From positions 1 through 15,169 of the forward strand of contig JAWLBW010000091.1 in NCBI GenBank assembly GCA_041687475.1: 15,169 nt of DNA, in the 5' to 3' direction. Positions 4,912 through 11,697 of this stretch are shown here, piece after piece. Source of the DNA: JAWLBW01 sp041687475 (lineage in GTDB: Bacteria; J088; JAWLBW01). The notes beneath the pieces are model-generated. The model did no database searches and was not told the DNA's origin. It saw only the letters and a program-made list of their open reading frames with translations. Positions within the stretch are counted from its first letter, which is position 1; each line of letters opens with the position of its first letter. Made by a program: the position numbers and the translations under genes.

Positions 4912-6522
4912 TCAGTTGGGGCCGACGATCTTCAGTATCCGGCAAGTCGCTCGTTCGGAAATCCAGAGATTGCCTTCCTTGTCTATCGCAATGCCATCGG
5001 GATCACTCAGGGGGGCAGATGTCGGCTCGGTCTGCCCGGGTACATGGTTCAGGCCGGGGCCTACCACCGTGCGAATTCGACCGCTGGGGCCGATGCGGCG
5101 CACGGCGCCGTTCAGCCGGTCGACCACGAACATGCGCCCCTTCCCGTCGATATCGAGGGCGCGCGGGTCGTTGAATTCGGCGTTGACGGCCATGCCGTCG
5201 TCGCCCGAGTAGCCTTGGGTGCCTGTTCCGCCATGAACGACGCTGTCGCCGGTCAGCGGATCGACCTTGAGAATCTGGTTCTTCATGTTGTCGGCGGCAT
5301 AAAGCATGCCGTCGATGCCGAACTTGAGATCGAAGGCCCGCGAGAAAGGCTTCGACACCGTTTCCCTGGTGAAGCTGTTCGGGTAGAAACGATCGAGGTA
5401 TCCCTCGGCGAAGGTCGAGAAGTACGGCCGAGCATGGGCGTCGACGGCTACGGCCAGATAGCCGTTCGTGTGCCCTGCGTAACCGGTGCCGGTGAAGATG
5501 GTTTCGACGGTGTCGCCGCTTGCGTACAGCTTGCGCATTCTCATGCCGTCGCGGGTGTCGGCGATGTAAAGGTTGCCGGTGCCGTCTTCGGCAATGCGCA
5601 CGGGTAGCGAGAACGACATCTCGTCGACGTCGACGACGCCGTCCTGGTACGAAGAAATTTCGTTCTCGTGCGGTCGGCCTGCCAGGCGACGCAGCTTGCC
5701 CGTTGCCTTCTCAATCATGAGAATGCGGCGGCCGTCTCGTTCGAGAAACACGATATCGCCGTTGGCGCGCGCCAGAATGCCGAAGGGCTTGGCGAAGGCG
5801 GCCTCGACGGCGGGGCCGTCTTCGCCCACGAGGGCGGGAGCGTGCGTCGAAAGGTCACCGCTCTGAAGCGTCGCGCAGTGGGTGCCGGCGGCAACAAGCA
5901 CCGTGCCTTGTGCATACGCGGTGGTTACCGGAATCTCGACGGTATCGCTACCCATGGCCGAGCCTGCGGTTATCGATATCTTGCAGCTTTCGGCCCAGGT
6001 GTTGAGCCAGCGAGCGATGTCGCCTTCGACGTCGACGATTTCGCAGCGGCAGTCATGCGCGAACGTAAACGATACCGGTGTGTCGGCTGCCTGGGAAACC
6101 GAGATCTTCATGGCAACGGGCGCGTGGGTGCGCATTTCGCCGTCTTCGAAGGTTACCCCGGTAATTTTCAGGCCGTTTCCGGGGGCCAGCGAGAGATGAG
6201 CCACCGCCTGCCTGCCGGCCTGCACCGACACGGTAACAGTTGCAGATGCGAGGGGAATGCCCAGTTCGCTCAGGGCCCGCGCGCTTACTTCGTATTCGCC
6301 GCCCCGTAGATTACCGAACACGTGTTCGGCGTGTCCCTCGGCGTTGACGGCGGCTGTGGCCTCGGTACCGCTCAGCGCAATTGCGATGTCGTCGGCCACG
6401 GCGGCGATGGCTTCGTCGACCGCAACGTCGACGCGCAGCGAGGCATGGCCCGCCGGCTCGGTCGAGTCGGCGCAGGCCGACATCAGAAAAGTCGTAAAAA
6501 ACAGGATGCCGAGCCGTTTCAT
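4912..6522 (-). CDS. NHL-repeat beta-propeller lipoprotein
   Basis: A 536-residue exported protein. The N-terminus is a lipoprotein signal (MKRLGILFFTTFLMSAC) with lipidated Cys at 17, placing it on the periplasmic or outer face of a membrane. Residues ~27-230 are beta-rich, probably two Ig-like or carboxypeptidase-regulatory-like domains, and hold four cysteines (158, 160, 180, 216) suited to disulfides. Residues ~230-536 form an NHL-type beta-propeller with repeated blades such as GNLYIADTRDG (~316-326), DGMLYAADNMKNQILKVD (~404-421), GRMFVVDRLNGAVRRI (~462-477) and GNLWISERATCRILKI (~517-532). Such propellers bind proteins, glycans or small ligands; the partner is unknown. The ATG at 6522 is chosen over an upstream start at 6627 because GAGG lies upstream and the signal peptide starts there. 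Confidence 0.85.
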   Translation of the reverse strand: MKRLGILFFTTFLMSACADSTEPAGHASLRVDVAVDEAIAAVADDIAIALSGTEATAAVNAEGHAEHVFGNLRGGEYEVSARALSELGIPLASATVTVSVQAGRQAVAHLSLAPGNGLKITGVTFEDGEMRTHAPVAMKISVSQAADTPVSFTFAHDCRCEIVDVEGDIARWLNTWAESCKISITAGSAMGSDTVEIPVTTAYAQGTVLVAAGTHCATLQSGDLSTHAPALVGEDGPAVEAAFAKPFGILARANGDIVFLERDGRRILMIEKATGKLRRLAGRPHENEISSYQDGVVDVDEMSFSLPVRIAEDGTGNLYIADTRDGMRMRKLYASGDTVETIFTGTGYAGHTNGYLAVAVDAHARPYFSTFAEGYLDRFYPNSFTRETVSKPFSRAFDLKFGIDGMLYAADNMKNQILKVDPLTGDSVVHGGTGTQGYSGDDGMAVNAEFNDPRALDIDGKGRMFVVDRLNGAVRRIGPSGRIRTVVGPGLNHVPGQTEPTSAPLSDPDGIAIDKEGNLWISERATCRILKIVGPN

Positions 6523-6597
6523 CGTGACCTCGAACCGTCTGTTGCCCCCCGGAACCTGCCGTATGACGGGCGACTGGGGGTTGGGAGAAGAGAGTAA

Positions 6598-6635
6598 AGT
6601 GTACAGACTGGGGGGCATGCGCTGCAATCGATTGC
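6598..6635 (-). promoter_or_regulatory. Candidate promoter and overlapping 12-bp palindrome upstream of the propeller lipoprotein
   Basis: On the - strand, TTGCAG (6627-6622) and TACACT (6603-6598) are spaced by 18 bases as possible -35 and -10 boxes, giving a leader of about 70 bases to the ATG at 6522. A perfect palindrome, GCAATCGATTGC (6624-6635), overlaps the -35 box and could be an operator. The rest of the 251-base divergent region (6523-6773) shows no gene; the + strand promoter for the membrane protein was not clear. Confidence 0.3.
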
Positions 6636-6773
6636 GTAGAGCCGACCCGCCATCGCCGGCGTGCCCAGGTGGCCCGTTTGCCGCCCGTAATCGGTTTCAT
6701 GTGGTAAGCTCTGAAGCAGAAACCGGGTCTGTTCGCCGTGACGGACGGTCGGCTTGTGTGCGAGGATTTCCCT

Positions 6774-7271
6774 ATGTGGCGATGGATTTTATTGCTTGCG
6801 GCGTTGCCGTATTCGTTCTGGCTTGTTTTCGCCTATGAATACCACTTCATCGACCACGTGAACCTGCTCCTTCACGAGGCGGGGCACGTTCTGTTTTCAC
6901 CTTTCGGAAACACCCTGCAGTTTCTGGGGGGAACCATCAGCCAGTTGTTTTTTCCGGCCGCCTTTGCCGTGCACTTCTGGCGCGGCGACAGGAAATTCGA
7001 AGCGGGCGTGGGCGCCGTCTGGTTTGCCGAAAGCCTCATGTATACGGCCGCGTACATGGGCGACGCCAGGGCCCGGATTCTACCGCTGGTGGGCGGCGGC
7101 ATTCACGATTGGCACTGGCTCTTCAGTCGGTGGGGCGTGCTGGCGGGGGCCGAATCCATCGCCGGTTTCTTCCATTTCGTTGCTTCGGTTCTGCTGGTGG
7201 CGAGTCTGGTGTTCATGTACCGCCAGATAGTTTCCCGCCCCGTCGCCGACGCCGGGCGTGCCGTAGGGTAG
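6774..7271 (+). CDS. Polytopic membrane protein with HEAGH metalloprotease-like motif
   Basis: A 165-residue protein with about four hydrophobic segments (~4-20, ~47-68, ~78-94, ~123-148). HEAGH (34-38) sits at the start of a hydrophobic stretch, as in the zinc site of site-2-protease (M50) enzymes. It is followed by GGTISQLFFP (~52-61), a DARARILPL segment (~97-105) and GGGIHDWHWL (~107-116), whose Asp/His could supply further ligands. I recall similar short unnamed proteins sharing the HEAGH, YxxDARxxxLPL and HDW boxes, but not a tested function. It lacks the PDZ domain and the classical NPDG motif, so protease activity is inference. The ATG at 6774 has GAGGA 7 nt upstream; a GTG at 6738 would add 12 residues without a ribosome site. 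The next gene follows by 21 bases. Confidence 0.75.
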   Translation: MWRWILLLAALPYSFWLVFAYEYHFIDHVNLLLHEAGHVLFSPFGNTLQFLGGTISQLFFPAAFAVHFWRGDRKFEAGVGAVWFAESLMYTAAYMGDARARILPLVGGGIHDWHWLFSRWGVLAGAESIAGFFHFVASVLLVASLVFMYRQIVSRPVADAGRAVG

Positions 7272-7284
7272 CCCGGGTGCTACC
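7267..7284 (+). promoter_or_regulatory. Hairpin between the HEAGH gene and yjdM
   Basis: GGTAGC (7267-7272) and GCTACC (7279-7284) are perfect inverted repeats around CCGGGT. The stem includes the stop codon of the membrane-protein gene and ends just before the AAGGGG that directly abuts the yjdM ATG. Without a T-tract it is a poor terminator; it might tune translation of yjdM. Confidence 0.4.
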
Positions 7285-7292
7285 ATAAGGGG

Positions 7293-7637
7293 ATGTCGAA
7301 TTTACCCCAATGCCCCGAGTGCGGCTCGGTCTACACCTATGAAGACGGCAGCATGTATGTCTGCCCCGAATGCGCCCACGAATGGCCCCAGGCTGCTGCC
7401 GAAGGCGGCGGTGACACGTTCGTCGTCAAGGACGCCAACGGCAATGTGCTGGAGAACGGCGATTCGGTCACGGTCATCAAGGATCTCAAGGTAAAAGGCT
7501 CATCGTCGGTCGTAAAGGTCGGCACCAAGGTCAAGAACATTCGCCTTGTCGAAGGTGGCGATCACAACATTGATTGCAAGATCGACGGCATCGGCGCCAT
7601 GAGCCTGAAAAGCGAATTCGTAAAGAAAGCGAAGTAG
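7293..7637 (+). CDS. yjdM: PhnA/YjdM zinc-ribbon protein
   Basis: A 114-residue protein nearly collinear with E. coli YjdM (formerly PhnA). It has an N-terminal zinc ribbon with C7-x2-C10 and C24-x2-C27 (CPECG, CPECA), then the highly conserved beta domain with VVKDANGN (~44-51), GDSVTVIKDLKVKGSS (~56-71), VGTKVKNIRLVEG (~76-88) and DCKIDGIGAMSLKSEFVKK (~94-112). Despite its old name it is not part of the C-P lyase machinery, and no phosphonate genes are nearby. The role remains unclear. Purine-rich AAGGGG lies directly against the ATG at 7293, unusually close for a ribosome site. Its stop is 3 nt before the following thioesterase gene, so the two are almost surely cotranscribed. Confidence 0.95.
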   Translation: MSNLPQCPECGSVYTYEDGSMYVCPECAHEWPQAAAEGGGDTFVVKDANGNVLENGDSVTVIKDLKVKGSSSVVKVGTKVKNIRLVEGGDHNIDCKIDGIGAMSLKSEFVKKAK

Positions 7638-7640
7638 CCC

Positions 7641-8108
7641 ATGCCTGCCAACAACGTGCTCAAGATCTGGAATCGCCTCTCGTCCGTTCCCGGGGGAAAG
7701 CGGCTTTTCTCGCTCGCCGTGGCCCGCAAGGCGCCTTATTTTTCGACCATCTCGCCGCAGGTCGAAGAGGTGCGCCCCAACTTTGCGCAGGTTCGGCTCA
7801 GGAAAAAGCGCGCTCTCGAAAACCACATCGGTACCGTGCACGTCATTGCCATCTGCAATCTTCTGGAAATGGCCATGGGCGTCTGCGCCGAAGCCTCGGT
7901 GCCCTCGCACCTGCGGTGGATCCCGAAGGGCATGACGGTCGACTACACGGCCAAGGCAGGCACCGACATCATCGGCACGGCCGAGGTCGATCCGGCCGCC
8001 TGGAAGCCCGGCGACCTCGACGTCGAAGTGAAAGCCTGCGACACCAACGGCAAGGTCGTGGTCAAGGGCGTCATTCGCCTGTGGATATCGGAAAAGAAGG
8101 CACGCTGA
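7641..8108 (+). CDS. DUF4442 hotdog-fold protein, probable thioesterase
   Basis: A 155-residue cytoplasmic protein of the hotdog fold, resembling the DUF4442 family (related to PaaI-like acyl-CoA thioesterases). The core is NHIGTVHVIAICNLLEMAMG (61-80), the helix-forming segment in which family members carry the active-site Asn/His-Gly and Glu. It is followed by WIPKGMTVDYTAKAG (~93-107) and a C-terminal strand pair (GKVVVKGVIRLWIS). It could hydrolyse an acyl-CoA, but the substrate is not evident. It starts 3 nt after the yjdM stop and is the last gene of the + strand group. A hairpin (TGCCGG/CCGGCA, 8172-8189) lies downstream without a T-tract. Confidence 0.82.
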   Translation: MPANNVLKIWNRLSSVPGGKRLFSLAVARKAPYFSTISPQVEEVRPNFAQVRLRKKRALENHIGTVHVIAICNLLEMAMGVCAEASVPSHLRWIPKGMTVDYTAKAGTDIIGTAEVDPAAWKPGDLDVEVKACDTNGKVVVKGVIRLWISEKKAR

Positions 8109-8235
8109 CGGGGCGACGGCTCGCCGGTAAACGTCGCAGCGATACCGTGCCACTTCCTGTCCTGTCCGGGGTGCCGGCTCTGTCCGGCAGATGACCGCCG
8201 GCCATGCCGCCGATACGATTAGCCCGACGCCGTTT

Positions 8236-8258
8236 GGGACATCGAGTTGCCGTGTCCC
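8236..8258. terminator. Candidate two-way terminator hairpin
   Basis: GGGACA (8236-8241) pairs with TGTCCC (8253-8258) around an 11-base loop. It sits exactly at the 3' end of the SOUL gene (stop 8259-8261, - strand) and downstream of the convergent thioesterase gene. No T-tract on either strand. Another hairpin (8172-8189) lies in the same 150-base gap. Confidence 0.35.
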
Positions 8259-8834
8259 TTACCGGGTGACCCGCATCATCACTTCATTGCGCCGCAGAGG
8301 ACCCGGAATCCACGGGGCGTCGTAGTAGGCGAAGGTCGGGGCGCCGCGCGATTTCAGGTTCTGTGCCTTCATCCACTGCTGCAGCTCCTGCTTCGCCTGC
8401 TCTTCACGCTCTTCGTCGGGGCGCCCGCTGAATCGGTATACGGCAACCCGCTCGGCCTTGCGTCGACCGACCGTTACGTTCTGTTCGGTCGGTTCGGGTA
8501 TGCCCTGTTCTTCGGTTTCACGGGGCACGATGAAACTCATCGACGCGCGGGTACCTTTGTCGATGAGTACGGGCGCCGTCATCTTGATGCGTTCCTTTCG
8601 TTCATTGCCGCCCTGAATGACGCGAAAGAGTTTGGTGAAGGCGCTGCCCTGGCGTTCGGGATCGAGCGGCGTCGAGAACACACTCAAATCGGGGTATTCG
8701 CGTACTTCGAATTTCCCCTCCTGACGCTTCACCTCATAATCGGGCGTGGCTACACCGGCCCTGATGACCCGCCCCAGCGGCTTGGCCGGTTTGGACGCCA
8801 GGTTCCGCAGCCGGTCTCCCAGTTTCAGCTCCAT
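8259..8834 (-). CDS. SOUL-family heme-binding protein
   Basis: A 191-residue protein of the SOUL/HBP heme-binding family. Landmarks in order: YEVKRQEGKFEVREYPD (~33-49), the family-typical ERIKMTAPVL (~81-90), the MSFIVP strand (~99-104), ERVAVYRFSG (~128-137), and the C-terminal YYDAPWIPGPLRRNEVMMRV (~170-189), which matches the conserved YDPPWTP..RRNEV ending. SOUL proteins bind heme or other tetrapyrroles; some bacterial ones may act in heme storage or transport. There is no obvious signal peptide with the start chosen. The ATG at 8834 was preferred because AGGA lies 5 nt upstream; ATGs at 8870 or 8912 would add 12-26 residues without ribosome sites. It stands alone, with 176 bases to the upstream lipoprotein gene. 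Confidence 0.9.
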   Translation of the reverse strand: MELKLGDRLRNLASKPAKPLGRVIRAGVATPDYEVKRQEGKFEVREYPDLSVFSTPLDPERQGSAFTKLFRVIQGGNERKERIKMTAPVLIDKGTRASMSFIVPRETEEQGIPEPTEQNVTVGRRKAERVAVYRFSGRPDEEREEQAKQELQQWMKAQNLKSRGAPTFAYYDAPWIPGPLRRNEVMMRVTR

Positions 8835-8868
8835 GCTATTCCTGCTCCACGGTAGGTTTTCATTCAGC

Positions 8869-8880
8869 ATAACCGTTATA
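8869..8880 (-). promoter_or_regulatory. Palindrome ATAAC-C-GTTAT overlapping a possible -10 box
   Basis: An 11-base palindrome (8869-8879) overlaps TATAAC read on the - strand (8880-8875), a possible -10 box about 40 bases before the SOUL gene start. No good -35 box was found. It may be chance. Confidence 0.2.
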
Positions 8881-9010
8881 CGCGTCGCTGAAAGCACCGA
8901 GGCCGCAATCATACGGCGTGCGATGGGTGAGCAGAGAGGGCTACAGCGCCAGATAGCCGGGCGCCGTCTGTTCGGCCGCGGCTCCGGTTCCCTGTACCGA
9001 GGGCCGGTGG

Positions 9011-10279
9011 TTACCGTTCAATGACGTGAAGGCGACGGCGCATCGCCTTGTAATTGTTGTCTGCGTCCCAGTCGTGAAACTCGCGGCTGACGGCAAAGCG
9101 ACGGTTGGGCATGATGTCGGCCGTGTGGTAAACGGCTGCCGGGCTGTGAATGCTCAGACGTAAGCGGGGCAGGAAGTCTTCGCCATAGGTAAGCGTGATT
9201 TCTTCGTAGCGATAGCCGGCCGGTCCACTCCCCCTCGCGGAAACGGGCGACGAAGGGGAAAGGCGTATCTCGGCCTGGTCAACGGTGACTCCCTGCTCAT
9301 CGGTCACGGTCAGTCGGTAGGTGCGGGCTCCGAGCCACGGGGCCTCATCGAGGCGAAGCTCGGCGGCGGCACCCGCGAATTCGGGTTTGACCACCCCGGC
9401 GCCGGCAGTGGGGTCCCAGGCCAACGTAGTCGTGGGTAGGGGGTTGAATACGAAAGGAAACGTGAGGGCGATGCCTGCCTGTTCGTCGGTTCCCGGAATG
9501 CGGCCGCCGCCCAGCATGATTGCCCCGGGCGGTTCCCAGGCCAGCTTTGCATAGCGCCGATCCTGCGTGCGAACGAAAAGCGTACCGCCTTCCTGCTTCG
9601 TTTCCAGCGTGATTGTCGACCGATAGCCTTCGGTGGGGGCGTCGTTCAGGTAGCGCAGGAACATGCCGTATGAGGGGGTGGCGATTTCCTGCTCGCTGCG
9701 CGATACGAAACGCAACCCCCCGTCAACATGCGCCGCAAGCGTAACCGAACCCTCGCGTCCATGCGACACGGCAAGCGGAAAGAGGTCGGCTTCGTCGGCA
9801 TTCAGCGTTACCCGGTTCTCGACGAAGATCCAGCCGAACGGCTTTTGCCCCGTGGTGAGGCCGATACGGGCGATGCCGCCCGCCGCTCCGGTGCCGCGTG
9901 GTGCATGAGGCATGGTCTGGAGCAGAAGGTTATCGCCGGCCGAAACTCGAACGCCGTTGAGCTTCTGATGATTCGCGGCTGTGACGGCCAGGGTACCCCC
10001 GGGACCCGTGAGAAACGGGGGCCCCGGTACGTCTACGACGAAGGTACCGTCGTTCGCCGTGCGCGAGGTGTGCATATAGGCCTTGTCCCAGACAAGTTGT
10101 CCGTCACTGAAGCCCCAGCCTCGTGCGGTTATCTCGACCCGGGCGCCGCCGATGGGTTGATTCGTTCGGTATTCGACCAGCACGCCTGAAACGCTGCCGC
10201 CGGAATCGCAGGCCGCGCCGAGGCTCAGCGCAAGAAACGCGATAACGAAGCGAAGTGCTGGAGACGAGCGTTGTCGCAT
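9011..10279 (-). CDS. Lipoprotein with N-terminal carboxypeptidase-regulatory-like domain
   Basis: A 422-residue exported lipoprotein. The signal peptide (MRQRSSPALRFVIAFLALSL) ends in the lipobox LGAAC, with lipidated Cys at 24. Residues ~29-120 look like a carboxypeptidase-D regulatory-type beta sandwich: GVLVEYRTNQPIGGARVEI, then NDGTFVVDVPGP. The remainder is beta-rich, with repeated Ig-like strand patterns (e.g. TYRLTVTDEQGVTVDQAEI) and no catalytic motif I recognise. It is likely a structural or adhesive surface or periplasmic protein. It has no Shine-Dalgarno sequence visible before the ATG at 10279. It is not closely linked to another gene. A possible -10 box (TAGAAT, 10346-10341 on the - strand) lies 62 bases upstream. 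Confidence 0.8.
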   Translation of the reverse strand: MRQRSSPALRFVIAFLALSLGAACDSGGSVSGVLVEYRTNQPIGGARVEITARGWGFSDGQLVWDKAYMHTSRTANDGTFVVDVPGPPFLTGPGGTLAVTAANHQKLNGVRVSAGDNLLLQTMPHAPRGTGAAGGIARIGLTTGQKPFGWIFVENRVTLNADEADLFPLAVSHGREGSVTLAAHVDGGLRFVSRSEQEIATPSYGMFLRYLNDAPTEGYRSTITLETKQEGGTLFVRTQDRRYAKLAWEPPGAIMLGGGRIPGTDEQAGIALTFPFVFNPLPTTTLAWDPTAGAGVVKPEFAGAAAELRLDEAPWLGARTYRLTVTDEQGVTVDQAEIRLSPSSPVSARGSGPAGYRYEEITLTYGEDFLPRLRLSIHSPAAVYHTADIMPNRRFAVSREFHDWDADNNYKAMRRRLHVIER

Positions 10280-10340
10280 GGCAGGCGGTACGGCGGCAGG
10301 GTATCGGAGAGAGGGAATCGACGCAGCGTGACCTTTCCCG

Positions 10341-10346
10341 ATTCTA
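10341..10346 (-). promoter_or_regulatory. Candidate -10 box (TAGAAT) of the second lipoprotein
   Basis: TAGAAT on the - strand differs from consensus at one position and sits 62 bases before the ATG at 10279. The hexamer 17 bases further upstream (TCGCCT) matches the -35 consensus at only three positions. The stretch 10280-10478 otherwise shows no gene I can support. Confidence 0.25.
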
Positions 10347-10478
10347 TCTCAGTCCTGAACGAAAGGCGAGGGCGGTGTAAGGGCCCGCGTGCGCGTGCGC
10401 TTTCGAGACCGGAGAACACAGAAAGCGATGACCGGCACCGGCTGCCTCAAGTTCGTCAGACGGCGCCCGCACACCTCT

Positions 10479-10643
10479 TTAGAGAAAGAGATACAGCAGG
10501 CGCGAGCGCCGGCCTGTTTCGGAGTGTGTCAGTTCGGCCGCATCCGACCAGGTAACTCCGTCCGACTCGTCTTCGTCATCGATGGCATCGTCGGGGTAGA
10601 AGATGCGCCCGGTTTCGATATTGCCGTGCTGAATGCGATGCAT
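10479..10643 (-). CDS. Possible small acidic protein (54 residues)
   Basis: A short reading frame starting at the ATG at 10643. It is preceded by a strong purine-rich ribosome site, AAAGGGGG (10657-10650), at 6-nt spacing. The product has a markedly acidic middle (PDDAIDDEDESDG, ~17-29) and a basic-hydrophobic tail (RRSRLLYLFL). A small hairpin (CTCTTT/AAAGAG, 10475-10490) overlaps the stop codon. It is in a stretch without other genes. I do not recognise it. Support rests on the ribosome site and the non-random composition only; it could be non-coding. Confidence 0.35.
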   Translation of the reverse strand: MHRIQHGNIETGRIFYPDDAIDDEDESDGVTWSDAAELTHSETGRRSRLLYLFL

Positions 10644-10676
10644 GTGGTACCCCCTTTCCATCGTATGCATATGTGA

Positions 10677-10705
10677 TGGACCGTTCCCTCTTTCTCTACT
10701 ATAAA
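10677..10705 (+). promoter_or_regulatory. Candidate sigma-70 promoter for the small membrane protein
   Basis: TGGACC (10677-10682) and TATAAA (10700-10705) are spaced by 17 bases and match the -35 and -10 consensus at 4 and 5 positions. They lie in the most AT-rich stretch of this gap. Transcription would start near 10712, ~100 bases before the ATG at 10811. On the opposite strand TATAGT (10703-10698) could serve the small ORF at 10643. Confidence 0.4.
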
Positions 10706-10810
10706 CCGATTTCGAATTTTTGCCTGTGCCCGCAGCCGTGGTCGACCCCAAGACCGATATCCGGCGAGGCGGTGGAAGAGTATGGGCTGCACGGCTATCA
10801 TATAGGCTGC

Positions 10811-11173
10811 ATGGATTACGTACTTTCGTTCATCTTCAATCCGCGTTGGTGGGTCGTGCCCGCCGTACTGGTGCATGTCTGGCTGTTTCTGCAGTCGGCT
10901 GCGTGGACGACGACGGTTACCTACACAACCCGTTACGGTGTCAATACCACGACCCTGGGTAGTCGACATCTGTGGATGCTCATTGCCGGAATGGCTGTTT
11001 TTGTCGTGGGTGCCTTTCCCGAGATACTTCGGTGGGGCGGCAGTCGAGCGGCGCGCATGCGCGAACCGACCGAGTTCGAGTATGCCGTTGTCTCCTTCCT
11101 GTTTCGCATCGGCGGTCTGGTGCTGTTGTACGCCAGCGCGCATGATTTCTACGAGCGACTTGTCGCTGCCTGA
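10811..11173 (+). CDS. Small three-TM membrane protein of unknown function
   Basis: A 120-residue protein with three predicted membrane helices (~13-32, ~54-74, ~92-112). A Thr/Tyr-rich loop (TTVTYTTRYGVNTTTLGS, ~34-51) lies between helices 1 and 2, and a charged loop (RWGGSRAARMREPTEFE) between helices 2 and 3. I do not recognise the family. ATG at 10811 is chosen because it begins just before the first helix; the frame stays open upstream, but the added residues look non-coding. A weak AGG lies 6 nt upstream. The opposite-strand frame across this gene is an overlapping shadow. It is followed after 65 bases by the STAS-like gene, which seems to have its own promoter. Confidence 0.65.
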   Translation: MDYVLSFIFNPRWWVVPAVLVHVWLFLQSAAWTTTVTYTTRYGVNTTTLGSRHLWMLIAGMAVFVVGAFPEILRWGGSRAARMREPTEFEYAVVSFLFRIGGLVLLYASAHDFYERLVAA

Positions 11174-11197
11174 GTCGCGTGACGCCATGGGCAGGTG

Positions 11198-11203
11198 TAT
11201 AAT
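11198..11203 (+). promoter_or_regulatory. Perfect -10 box (TATAAT) before the STAS-like gene
   Basis: TATAAT at 11198-11203 is an exact consensus -10 box, preceded by TG. No good -35 box is visible at the standard spacing. Transcription would start near 11210, 29 bases before the ATG at 11239. Confidence 0.5.
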
Positions 11204-11238
11204 GCACCGCGGCAACCTATCGACGAGAGAGTAGACCG

Positions 11239-11632
11239 ATGCCCATGACGACCGATATCTCGCGTTTTCCGCTCGTGATAACGACTTATGTGGGACAACC
11301 GCAGGTCGATGACGTGCATGCGTTCAGGGCCACCGTCGACAGCCTGTTCGAAACGCAAAGAGCGCTTTGTCATCGTGCATGACATGCGCCTGGGCAAGAA
11401 CCCGGGGGTGAAGGAAATCAACCTCTTCGCCGATATGACGAAGGCCAATGTCAAAAAGGACAAGCTCTGGGCTGCCGGCTTCGCATTCGTCATCGGATCG
11501 GCGGTTCTACGAGCCGGGCTGAAGGGCTTTTTCGCTCTCTCGAAATTGTCTGCGCCTACCTTTGTTACCGACTCGCTTGAAGAAGCAGAAAGCTGGGCGG
11601 CGCAGCAACTGGCTACCGCCGCCGCCGGGTGA
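11239..11632 (+). CDS. STAS/SpoIIAA-like protein, frameshifted as sequenced
   Basis: Two overlapping frames together make one plausible ~130-residue protein. The first starts at the ATG at 11239 (MPMTTDISRFPLVITTYVG) and would run into a TGA at 11380. The second, shifted by +1, continues RKERFVIVHDMRLGKNPG and runs to the TGA at 11630-11632. Removing one A from the AAA at 11351-11353 joins them as SLFERKERFVIVHDM. The joined product has the alternating strand/helix pattern of STAS or SpoIIAA-like proteins: a strand FVIVHDM, then a long helix, and a C-terminal FVTDSLEEAESWAAQQL typical of that group. Function is unknown. The break may be a sequencing or assembly error or a true pseudogene. A perfect TATAAT lies upstream. 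Confidence 0.7.
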
Positions 11633-11697
11633 GAAGCCCGGGATTTACCCCGGTGCGAGTCGGCAGGGAGGCAAAGAGCCATTTCCGCGCCGTGCCT

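Noticed and set aside
4834..6309. Long + strand frames opposite the propeller lipoprotein
   Set aside because: No family resemblance and no ribosome sites; the - strand has a signal peptide, lipobox and NHL repeats.
6564..6591. A possible third period-7 array (TGACGGG, CGACTGG, GGGTTGG, GAGAAGA)
   Set aside because: Adjacent units share only four or five of seven bases, so it cannot be told from G-rich chance sequence.
7293..7637. A phosphonate-degradation locus suggested by the old name PhnA
   Set aside because: No C-P lyase, phosphonate transporter or phosphonatase genes are in the window; YjdM is not part of that pathway.
8940..9010. GC-rich short inverted repeats after the second lipoprotein as a terminator
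   Set aside because: Stems are only four bases with no T-tract.
10529..11215. A 228-codon frame on the - strand opposite the small membrane protein
   Set aside because: Its product is basic, low in hydrophobic cores and unlike any family, while the + strand frame gives three clean membrane helices. It is an antisense shadow.
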